A stretch of 64,000 bases of DNA from Promerops cafer (Eukaryota > Chordata > Aves > Passeriformes > Nectariniidae), in assembly GCA_013398275.1 (NCBI GenBank), contig VZSE01011544.1:248001-312000 (forward strand), in the 5' to 3' direction. Of this stretch, positions 13,201 through 25,200 are shown in pieces. The notes below the pieces were generated by a model, which searched no databases, had not been told where the DNA came from, and saw only the letters and a program-made list of their open reading frames with translations. Position 1 is the stretch's first letter; every line of letters starts with the position of its first letter. The position numbers were made by a program, and so were the translations under genes.

Positions 13201-16200
13201 CACCTGAGATGTTTTGAAGATGCAGAGCTGAGTTTCCACCTTAGTTCTGAGGCCACAGAAGGAAACCAGCTGATAAATACTTAATAATGACCTAATAAAT
13301 CCTCACTGTGCAGTATTTTGGGGGTTTGATCTGCAGAAAGAAAGGGAATGTGGTCTTTTGGGGACATCAGGAAGGAGTTGGGTCATTCCTGGTCCCTCTG
13401 GCCTGGATGGGGAAGGATTTTTGTGAGGAAAATGTAAGAAGAAAAGGAAATAAATCAGTGTGAGCAGTAGAGAGTGGTTGGGTGTTGGCCTGAGGGAAGA
13501 TGGGAATGGGGCTTGGTGGGATCAGGGTTTGTTGGGATCAGGGGTTGGTGGGATCAGGGTTTGTTGGGATCAGGGGTTGGTGGTATCAGGGGCTGGTGGG
13601 ATCAGAGGCTGATGGGATCAGGGCTTGGTGGGATCAGGGCTTGGTGGGATCAGGGCTTGGTGGGATCAGGGGCTGGTGGCCCCACTCCTCACAGAGAAAT
13701 CCTTTGGTTTTGGGACATGGCTGGAAAAAGGAGCAGTTTAGACTGTGAAAACAACCCCTGTTCAATTTTTGCCTTCTGCCCTTCCGTACCAAGCTCATCC
13801 CTCCTCCCTGCCCCCCGGGAGGCCCCCCAGAGCTGAGTGTCCCCGTTTGTGTCCCCAGCCAGGATGTGTGACACGTACCTGCGCGGGCCCAGCGGGGTCA
13901 TCACGTCGCCCAACTACCCCGTGCAGTACGACAACAACGCCTACTGCGTGTGGGTCATCACGGCCCTCAACCCCGCCAAGGTGCGTCCGCCCGGGCCTCG
14001 GGCCTGCAGCGCCGGGGGGGGGGGGGCGGCTTTCTGGTGTCTCCTGCAGTTCCAGGCTTGCATTCCCTGGGATTCCAGGTCTGGGTGGGAGGGACTCGAA
14101 GCAGGGCAGGGACACTTCCCACCATCCCAGGTTTCTCCAGCCTGGCCTTGGGCACTTCCAGGGATCCAGAGCCAGCCACGGCTTCTCTGGGAATTCCCAG
14201 CCCCTCCTCACCCTCACATTAAAGGTTTATTCAGCCCCTCAGGCTCAGTTTCTGTCCCCACACAGACTCTTCCCTGTGTTTCCCAGCTGCCTTTAAATCC
14301 CTGACCTTCCCTCCCTGCTGAGCACTCATTTTGTTAAGGGTTGTAATTAAAAGTGAGTGTAATTATTTGTAATCGAAGCCCCTTTGATAGCTCATGTGGA
14401 GGGTGGGGGGGTGCCCGAGCAGCCCAGCAAAGCAGCTCACCAGGGCAGTGAGGCTGTGCCAGCAATGCTGATTTTTCCCTTTTTTTTTGGCTGTGGCTGG
14501 CCCTCATCCAGCAGGATTTCAGCCCCCAGGGGCAGAGGAGCGAGGTTTGGGTCTATCTCCTGCTATTTATGCAGTATTGTAAATTTATTCTCATTTTTGC
14601 ACTGTTACAAATTTAAATACAAGTCCTTCCTGTACAGGTGTGACTCCAGCGTGTGGGGAGAGAACGAGGTGTGACTGCCCTGGCCTGGGAAAGATCAGTC
14701 CCTGTCCATTTTCCCCTGGCAGTGGGAATTGAGTTGAGGGCAGTGTTTGGTGCCCTCACAGCTTTTCCCAGTCTCAGCCCTTGTCTCTCCTCCAGATGTG
14801 GAGCAGAACAGGAATTGCTTTGCTGTGTAGCTCCAAAAGCCCTTCCTGAGGCGTTCTTTCTGCTCTCAGAAGGTGCCAGGGTTTGTTCCTGTCAGTGTCT
14901 GCATTCCTGCAAACATCATTCCATGGGTTCTGGGTGAGCCCTGAGGCCTCAAGCTCCCATTTGTTCTCCCTTGCCTCGGGCCATCCCCGCCTTCTGCAGG
15001 GGGAATCTCAGACTCGCAGGGTCTCGTGTTTCAGTTCTGGGAGTTGCTGGAAGTGCTGGCAGCCCTGCTGGGATCCTGCCTTCCTTTCCTTCCCCTCGGG
15101 AGCGAGGCAGGGGCAGGGTGGAGGCAGAGCCTGTGGAGTTCTCCCTCCCTGCTGAGCTCAGCCCAGCCCTCAACCAGCACAGATCTCTGCTGGAGGAGGA
15201 TTTTAATGAGGAATATCCCTAAATTCCCATTCCCAGGCAGGTTGTGGCTCAGGGCTGTCGTTTTCCATGGTGTGGCTGCACAAAACCTGGATTTTGGGAG
15301 ACCCAAGTGTGGAACCAGGAGACTTTTCAGTGCTGATTTATTGAGAGGGATTTAGTGGTTGATCAGCCCCAGGAGGGTTCCTTTCATCAGGGGGATGTGC
15401 ACTGCAGTGTTCCCTGGGTATCCATGGGCTGGAATTCAGCACAGCTCAGCCTGTGGAGGGTGTTTCATCCTTTTCTATTATTTTTGTACATTTTTGTCTC
15501 CAAAAATCACCAGCATCCAGGTTTTGTGTGGCTAGAACAGTGTTCGGAGAGCTGGTGGTGAGCTGGGTGCAGGCATTTCCTGGGTGGTTTGTAGGATAAC
15601 ACTTCCAGTTGGGTTTCCTGCTACAAATTGTGAAGGAGGAGATGAAAACCATGAGGAAAATATGCCCCTGGGCCATGCCCAGTGTTTCACTGACCCTTTT
15701 GTAGTGCATGTTCATGTCTAATCTTCAGTTCTGTTCCTTTGCTTTAGTGCCAGTGTTGTGCCCAAAGTTTTCCTGCTTTTCCATCAGCAGTGTGACAGGA
15801 GAAGCTTCTCCTCTGCCCTTCCTGCACAGAACTGATCTATTTTTCCATGGGAATTTCTGCTTAGAGGAATTTTCTCCTCTTCCCCTGGTTGGTTTCTTCC
15901 TCAGCTTTGAAACCTGAGTCATAACAAACACAGAATCTGCAAGTCCTGATCCTTTCTTAAATCCTGAAGGGGATTGGAATTGGTCAAATCCATTCATTTT
16001 AAGATTTCCCAACTCGGATCAGAATTCCACAGCACAAGGCTGCCCACCATCCACAGAAATATGGATTGGTGAAATCAGCAGCGTTTGGGAGCTGTGAGGA
16101 GATCCCATTGCCTTTTGCTTTGAAATGAGAAATAGTTTTAATTCATTTAGTTAATGTCAGTTTACAAAGGGTTTCTTGGTTGTATGTGTTTCCTGCTGGA

Positions 16201-19200
16201 AGTTTAATTCACAGGTTGGGAAAAGCTCTCCTGGAGCAGGGAGGGCTGGGAGAAGAGCACCGAGCCCTTTGGGAAGGCCACAGCTCTCCCTGCTTGTCCC
16301 TCAGGGACGATCCCAGCATTTCCCATTCCCAGCCTGGCTGAGGGAAGGAGTGGCCATGAATCACCTCTGAGGCCTGTGAAGTACCCGGGGATAAGGAGAA
16401 TTATGTGCCTGAGCTGGAGCTGCTGAAGTCGCTGTAATCCTTTACTGACTCCTGTGGTCTTTGGATCAGGTCCTGTTCCCTGGAGCTTTGGGAGAAGCAG
16501 GGAGCTGAATTTAGGACTCATTTGCAAGTCCTCTGCTCGATCTCTGGCAAAGAACCTCGAGCCTGAGATCCACTGAGCCCCAGAATCCCCTCCAGACTTG
16601 CTGGGAGTTCTGCGTCCGCAGGGCTGGGGCCTCCTCGCTGACAAATCGGGATTGTTTCCTCTGCAGAGGGGGACATCAAACCTGTCTGGGGGATGTTCAG
16701 TTTCTTTTTAGCTGGGCCCTGGTGCCCTGGGAATTAATTCCAACCACAGCGGGGAAATATATCACTGGGGAGCTGAGAAATGCATATGATAATTGGGGAA
16801 TTTGCATAAAAGCTATTTCTGGCCCCTTTTTGACATAATGGATGTTGCTGGTTGAGGTTTCTCCTGGGGTTATTCCCACCTGGAGCAAAAAAAAGCCACG
16901 TCCAAGCTGATGGAGGGAGAAGGGCTCCTCCAGGGGATGATTTATCCCAAATGGAGGGGGAAATTCTGGAGCCTGGGGAGCAGGGAAATGAGGAATGTGC
17001 TTGTAAAGCTTCAGGTTAGAACTGCACGAGCTGCTCTTCTCCTGGAGAGAATTATTGTGGATTTTTCTCCTCAGAGTGTGACTGAACTTCCAATCACTTT
17101 AGTGGCACTTGGAATCCGGAGTCACATCCCATTTTCCTGTCTTTGCTGATTGCTCCCTGTCACTTCAGCAGCTCCAGGTTTGGGGTTCCTGGTGGCTCTC
17201 TGGCTGTTTAACAAATCATTAAATACTTAAATTAAATGAATTAAATTTCTAGTTTTCAGAGAAAAAAAAAAATGGGAAAAAGGGTAAGTAAATACAATAT
17301 TCAGCATCCAAATCTTGTGCCAGGAGGTTGCAGTCTTGAGTGTGCTAGGATGTAATTAGTTGTTTAATTAGGGTCAGACTGCTCAGGATGCAGCTCCTTG
17401 AGTGGCTGAAGTAATGGTGTGTGCAGATCTGCAGCTCGGTGTTCTCTGGATTAATTACATTATTCCAACATGTCATGCTTTTGTAGCCTGCACAGGTTAA
17501 TACTTGGGTACTAGACACAAATTAAAGTTGTCTGAAGCATCACTCAGGCTCCTGGTTCACCATCCTGGGGCTTTGGGGAAATACCCCTCTTTTCACAATA
17601 GCTTGAATCTCTAAATTTCATTTTCTGTGCATTGAAAAATACTGTGTTCATGTGCAGAAAAGAAAACACAGGACAGCTCAGCCTGAACTGTATAAACACC
17701 TTTTTTTTTTAAAACTTTTGGGTTGAACTTTGGGGTTTTATGCCCCTGGGAATTCACACCTGCTCAAGTTTTGCAGGAGGTGCTGCTTATAAAAGCAAGG
17801 AAGGACAAGAGCAAGATTTTGGGTTTCCTGGGCTTCGGTTCCTTGCCCCAAACTGAGGTGCAAAGTGGCCCCAGAGCTCTGTGGTCCTTGGCACTCACCT
17901 GGCTCCTTCTCCTTCTTGGCTTTTGATGATTTTTGTGTTGTGTGAAGCAGCTGAAAGAGGCATCAACCCACATTTGGTGATTTAATCTGTTAAAAGTCAG
18001 GAAATTTATTGTATTTGCAAAGGTCTCATGCATTTGAGTGGGTTTTGTGCTTTTTTTTGTCTTTTTGCTGGTCAGGTAGAGAATCCAAGAAACAAAACTC
18101 CATTGATTTCTGCTGGTGAGGGATGTGAAACTCTAATTTAATTAATCTCTTCTTTTCCTGTTTGTTCAGCCTGTCCCAGGCTGGGCTAAGGACTCTGCCC
18201 CCTAAATTGGATTTGAGAAGCAGAGATTCCCAAAGCAGCTGAGAGCTTTGGAGCACAAACTTCCATGGGAGTTCTGCTCCTAAACGATGCAGAGAGGCTG
18301 CAAAAATCCAAAGTTTGGTGGAACGGGAGAGAAAAAGCAGGAACAGGGATGTGGAGATGCCGAGGATTGTGTCTGCAGACAGCTGGAGACAATTCACATA
18401 AATCCATAAATTCTCTCTGGCTCTGACCACGAACCGGCAGAATTTCCTGAGCCACAAAGTAAAAGACTCTGAATTTACTCCATGCACATGCAAATCCACC
18501 TCCAGAATTCCAGCTTTGGGGAGGGAAAAGTTGGGAAAAGGCACACAAACATTGATATCAGTGAAGTCATCTGGGCAAGCAGGAGATAAAGAGAGGTGAT
18601 TCGAATCACCTGGAAAATTCCTGTTAAAAAAAAACCCCAAAACGTTCTAAGGATATCCTGGAGATTCTGATGCTCTTGGAAGCTGCTCGGGATCCATGAG
18701 CAGGGCAGGGCTGGGTGTGAATTGCGGCGATGGTGTTAATTGTGCCGTGTCTGTGGCAGGTGATCAAACTCACCTTCGAGGAGTTCGCGCTGGAGCGGGG
18801 CTACGACACGCTGACGGTGGGGGACGGCGGCCAGGTCGGGGAGCAGAAGTCCGTGCTCTACGTGTGAGTGGCCGAGCCTGGGCGAGCGCTCCGGGGCTGC
18901 GCTGGGGTCCGGGGACCCGGGGGGGCTGCTGTCCCCTCTGGGACAGCAAACGCTGCCCTCTGTGCTTCCCTCCCCCCAGGGCGAGGCTGAGGCTCTCCGG
19001 GGAGCTGAGAAAAGCTGGCAAACAAAAGGGAAAGCTGAGATACAAAAGGAAAAGCACCCCAGGCACACACCAGGGGCTGTTTGGATCTCTCTCTCTCCTG
19101 CTGCCATCACTTTGAGCAGTGAAACGTGGCTGTAAATCCAAGATCTTGGAGTGACATCCCCAGCATTTCACACCCAGAATGCATTTGGGGAAACGAGGCT

Positions 19201-22200
19201 TCTTCCAGGCTGGGATTTGGGATTTTTGCATCCTTTACTTGCAGATCTGATGTTCTGTGGAGGTTTCTTCAGCACAGGGAATGTGCAGATGGTCCTGCTT
19301 TCCCTCCAGGCCTCTCCAAAACCACTCCAGCAAAGCTGTTGTGCTCTGGCAACTGATGGAGAAATTCATTGTATTTTTTCCTTCTTCCTCTTGTTTTTCC
19401 ATGTGCAGCAGCCTCCCACTCCATTGTCACATATCAACATTTCTTTGTCTTTCCCAAACATCTTTTTCCCCGAGGTTTTGTTTCTTCCCAGCACATGAAC
19501 AGGTCAGGAACCCCAGCCTGGAATGTGAAGGTTGATTATTGCACAGGTGTAATTCAGGTGTCCCAGAACATTTCACAGCCTGCAAATCCCTGCCACGGCA
19601 GCAGTTCGGAAGAAATTCCTGACATGATTTCCCATTTCATCCCTTCTGGTTTGCCTAAAACCTAGGAAGATTTTCCTTAGATTGGATTTTAATCGTTCCA
19701 TGGGGTTTTTTCCCCACTCTCTGTTATCTCCTCAGCACTTTGCTAATGCAAATTTGGAATAACTGTGACTGAGCAAGGTGCAGTGCCTGAAGTCTTCTTC
19801 CAGGGAGGATTAATTGAAAAGTAATGAACTGGGAGAGAGGTGTGAAGACCACAATGCTAATTAATGTGCTTGAAAGCCTATGGATCACATTTTCCAGAGT
19901 TTTCTGCCCACTCTCAGCTGGATTCACAGATCAGGAATAATATCTAGATACAAAGTGAGGTTTCTTTGGAAGAATCAGAATGCAGAAACTCCTGTCAAAG
20001 GCAGTAATTCCAGTTTTCTTCCTGCTCTTCACTTCTCCTCGGCTGTTGAGCTCAGCCCTGCTGCCTGTCCAGTCAAGGAATGCTCTTGAGTGGAGTTGCA
20101 CAGCAGCAGGGTCCATCCCAAATGGAGCTGGGAAGGACCATTTGTTCCCAGGCTCATTCCCTGGAATCCCTGGAAAATAGGAACAGAGCAGATTGTTAGG
20201 CTGAGCTTCCTGACTTGCAGATGGAATTTGATTTCCTGAAGTAACAAGCACCCAAATCAATCATCCAGCTTGTTAAAAGTGGGGTGGCAGAGGATGCAGA
20301 AGGCTTTGAAGCATCTTTTCCTGGAGGTTTTCCCTCTTGCAGTGTTCCTCACTCCTGCCCGGCTGCTGCTTCAGTAAATAAACTGAGAATCAACAATAAC
20401 ACTCCTGAACATCTCTGGGATGCAAAACAGGCACTACAACAAGATCACTTCTTCCTTTAGCAGCACCCTGAGGTCAGTAAAATTCCTGCTGCAGGTCAGA
20501 GCAATCCCGGAGCAAAGGCAGGGGCAGAGCTGGGAGAGCTTTGCTGGGGCTGTGGCTGCAGGGAAGAACCCTCAGGGTTCCAGAGCTGAGCAGTGGCTGC
20601 TGCAGGTGTCCCTGTCCCTGGGGCCTGTGGAATCTCTGGCATGGGGAGGACAGGTCTGTGATGTGCAGGGTGCTCCCACTTCCCTGAGATCCCTGCCCTG
20701 GAAAGGAGCTGGCACTCGGCAGGAGCAGAGTTAATGTCACCTGCCTTGGGTGGGTGACACAGCCCTTGGAGCTGTCACAGAATCCTGGAATGGTTTGGGG
20801 TAGAAGGACCTTAAAGCCCATCCAGTGCCACCCCCTTGCCATGGGCAGGGACACCTCCCACTGTCCCAGGCTGCTCCAGCCCCAGTGTCCAGCCTGGCCT
20901 TGGGCACTGCCAGGGATCCAGGGGCAGCCCCAGCTGCTCTGGGCACCCTGTGCCAGGGCCTGCCCACCCTGCCAGCCAGGAATTTCTTCCCAATATCCCA
21001 CCCAATTCTCCCCTTTTCCAGTTTGAAGCCATTCCCCCTTGTCCTGGCACTGCAGTTCTTGATGCAGTCCCTCTCCAGCTCTCCTGCAGCTCCTGGCAGG
21101 TGCTGTGAGGGCTTCACTCAACCTTCTCTTCTCCAGGCTGAACATTTCCAACTCTCCAGCCTGGATCTCGTCCCTTTATCAGCTTCACATCCCTCCTCTG
21201 GCCTTGCTCCAGTAACTCCATGTCCCTCTTCTGTTGAGTTTAGTTTTATCCAGGAGCCTTTCAAGTGCTGCTGTTGTACCTGGGGCCAGGCCCAACCCAG
21301 AGCTTGAACACAGGGATGAATTTGGATTTATTTAAACCCTGCAGAAAAGATAAAAAAACCTTCTCACCCCTCTCCACTTGCGCTTAATTTCTGAATTTCT
21401 CTCAGATAATACCTCAGCAGAAACAGGATAATCACAACATTAAACACAGGCAACACAAGAGCCCTGCTCCTGGAATCATCGTCCTGCCCACACAAAGGCT
21501 GTTCTGTTTCCAGGAGCACAGGGAGGGGAGGGAGCTGAGCTCCACGTGGGCATCTGCCTGTGCAAAAGATGCTCCTGTGGGTGGGGGATAGAGCTCTAAA
21601 GCTGTGCTGAACCACAACGAGGTGATTAATCCCAGAGGCTGAATGAGCCTCATTAATAGGGAGAGATCAGTGACATTTCCCTGAATCCCCTGGGAGGATC
21701 CTGAGGAGAAGGCAGGGCCCTGATCCTGCCGGGATTAGTGGCACTTCTCAAGGGCTCACGGGGTGTTCAGCACATTTGGGGCTCGTGCTTTGTCTGCTGG
21801 GTGCTTTTTTTCCTTTTTAGATCCTTGTAGAAACTTCTCTCAGGGCAGAAATGTAGCAGGGAATAGGTGGAAAGTCATTTTTCGTACCACTGGAAACTGC
21901 TGCGAGGGCAGTTCAGAGGATTCAGTCAGTCAGGGCACAGTTTGGCTCCTGGGAATTTTATTTGTTTGCTGATTTTTTGCCTCAGCGAGCAGGGAAATGA
22001 TTCCTTTTGCTGCTGGGTGATCTGTTACAATAATGGCAGTGACTTGTAATTACTGCAGTGAGGGTGGTGGGAGAAGATTCCGTGTGGGGGTAGAACTCAC
22101 AACACGAGAGGATTTTCATTGGGCTTGAAAATCTCCCAGTTTCGGGGGGTGATTCTTAATCAGCTTGGCATTTTCCTGCTCCTGCAGAGCCCTTTATTTG

Positions 22201-25200
22201 AGGGTGGGTGAATCTGAGGCCACTTTGAGGCTGTTGACTCGTTGCTGTTATTTATTTTTGCAGCCTGACGGGCACCACGGTCCCCGACCTCATCGTCAGC
22301 ACCCAGCACCAGATGTGGCTCCTCTTCCAGACCGACAGTGTCAGCAACCTGCTGGGCTTCAAAGCCACCTACGAAGGTAGCCCAGGCTCCTCCCTCCCAA
22401 TTCCCCCTTCCCAGAGCATCAGGGACCAGCAGAGGGCAGGGATTTGGGAGAAAAGGGAGCTCCTCTACATAAATCGAAGCTCTGCAGGGTTTTGTTTCCT
22501 TAAGAGCAGCTTTGCTGCATCCTTTCCCATCCAGGCTGGCTGGGTGGGGGCTGTCCCATTGCTATTTCAGCTGTTTTGTTGGAAAAAAGTTGGGAATTTC
22601 AGCTGACAGCAACAGGCTGTGCCTGTGGGAGGGGATGGGATGGGGGAATCCGTGGTTCCAGCAGATCACTGGTGTCTGCTGCTTTAATCTGGGACTAGGC
22701 TGGGCTGTTTCAAGTGAAATAAAAGTTAATACTGGGATTTTTTCAAAGAAACTCCCGGAATGCAGCAAGATGTGAGTGCTCAAGTCTGGCCTAAGCTTGT
22801 GTGTGTGCTGTTGCCACAGGTGTTGGCAAAATTCGGGAAATTGTGTGGGAAAATCTCCCTGAGAGGTGCTGGAAGTGTCCAGTGGAACATTCAGCTCTGG
22901 ATTTTCCAGGCCCCAAATGCACATTATTCATTTTAAAGGTGTTTCCTTGGCTGCCCCTGTTTGCAGCCTGTGTAGATCAGGGTGGCAGCCTTGGTTCTCA
23001 GTTCAGCTCTGGCAGGGTCTGGCTCGTTGATGTTCCCAAGATCACTCCCAAATCTCCAATCCCACCTTTTATCCTCATGAACAGATTTTTTTTCATCATA
23101 ATGAACAATAGTTTTGGATTTCCAGTGCTTGGCAGAAGGAATTTGGATTAAGCTCCACTTTCCTGGAGAGTCCTTTCCTTCCTCCCCAGTGCACAGAGCT
23201 GAGGGATGCTGAAATTTTTGGGAGAGGGCTCCAAGCCTTCCAGGATCCTGGGGCTTCTCTTCTCCCTCTTTTCCTTTAATCCTGGGTGATTTGTTGGGAA
23301 AACACCTTCCCCTAGGGGTGGTGCCCTCCACGTCCATCAGGACATTCTTGTAGAATTCCCAGCCCGTTGTAACAGCTGGAATAAAGGGTTCCTTCAGGCC
23401 ACGTTTTTCAGAAGTTCCTGAGAAATTTAGGATTGATTAAAGAAGATCCAGACTCCCATCATCTCTTCCTTCTGAGGGATATTCCCCATCAGTGGACTGA
23501 AGTCTCCAAGAAAACCCCTTACTTCTTCTACTCATGAACCTGAGTTTATTCCAAGCAATAGCATAAGAGTAAATTAATTCTATAAATTCCTTTGGTAAGA
23601 ACAGAAACATTAAAACATGAAAAAACCACCAAAAACCAGAACAAAGCCAAATTGTAATTTAATATTGTATTGTTTTAATAGAAAGCGAGAATTTCAAATT
23701 AAAAGCAGATTTATGGACGCTCCCACACTAATTTAATTTGGATTTCTGCTGGAGTTGGGTAGGAGCTGACTCAGGTCTGTGCCCTGAGCCCCCCTGCTGC
23801 AGGCAGGGGATGATTAAAGGCTGTTTATTGTTGGGGGAGTGCTGAGCAAGGCTTTAGCTGTGGAGAGCTGGAATTCAGCCCCACGGTGCTAAAGAGGCTG
23901 AGGAGCTCTGCAGGGCTGGAGCTGGAGAGTTCCTTCCCTGCCCTTTGTGCTTTTAATCAAACTTTTTCATCTTACCACAGGAATTGATACAACTGATTTA
24001 CTTTTATGCTATTGCTTGGAATAAACTCAGGCTCATCAGCAGAAGAAACAAGGGGGTTTTTGTTTCCAAACTTTGCTGGGACAAGCTGCTGCCTCCTGCA
24101 GCTCTTTTGCCAGTTACACAGGTGGGAATTCAGCCCTGGGTTTATTTTTTTAGGTTCTGCATCTCCTGCCCCTTGTATTGTTGGTGCTGGGGTCTGTCAG
24201 GAGGCCAAGGGGTTTCCATCCCTCCTGCTCTGCTTTCCCATTAAATTAAGTGTGAATTTAAATGGGTTGAGCTTGTCACAAAGCAGGAGCTCTGAACCTG
24301 AGCCACAGAAGGGCTTTGAGCTCGTGCTGAGCTGAGCTGAGCTCTGCCAGGGTCCTGCTCCTGGCGTTTAAGCCTGGCCCAAAGCTCAGGACAGGGTTTG
24401 ATGTGATGCTGACCCTGCCAGAGCCAGGCCCAGTGCTGCACTTGCTCTGCTGGTTTCAGGTGGGAGGCAGAGGCAGGAAGGGCTTTTTCCTTTTAGATCA
24501 TCCCCTCCTTGTTGTGTTTCCTCTTTAGATCCTTCTGTTCCTCTTCCAGGGAAGCCCAGACTGGTTTGGGTTGGAAGGGGCCTTAAAGCCCATCCTGTTC
24601 CACCCCTTCCATGGGGTCAGAACCAGAGAATCCCTTGGGCTGGAATGAGATGATCCCATTTTTATTCATTCTTGGAGGCAAAAACTAACAGGCAGCAGAA
24701 ACACCCTGGTCTTGATCCCTCCAAATTCCTACCTGACATCATTAGCTTTAATTAATTAAGCCAAGTTCATTTAAGTACAAAATCCTGTGCGTGAGGTAAA
24801 GTATTTTCCAGAGTATTTCCTGACTGGGGGTGACATTTGTGGGGTTTCCTCATCTCACAAATCCTTCACCCTGTGGCTGTCCCTTCCAGAATCTGGAGTT
24901 TGACTTGCTGGCAGCTCCAGAAATCCTCATTTCCCCCCAGAAATGAGCCAGGCAAGGGCAGGAGTTCCATGGAGCAGCGGCCTGGATGTGGGGAGCCTGC
25001 AGGGTGTGTGAGGGAGGCTCTGCTCTCATTCCTCACCCAGTTTCCCACCCACCACCCGCAGCCCAACGGCACAAAGAGCTCTGCAAAATTCCTGCTGCCA
25101 CATTTTCCCTCAGAAAATGCTGTTTTGTCAAAATTTCCCCCTGTATGAATAATATTTGATGGAGAAGCTGTGAAAGATTCATGTCAACTTGTTTCCTTTC

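Larger units (their letters stand above)
11558..13858 (+). other. CSMD2 intron (2.3 kb)
   Basis: Contains an antisense CR1-like segment that is part of a longer block repeated in the next intron (about 11650-11960), AT-rich unique sequence, and a G-rich 16-bp minisatellite at 13512-13680 shortly before the next exon. Confidence 0.75.
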
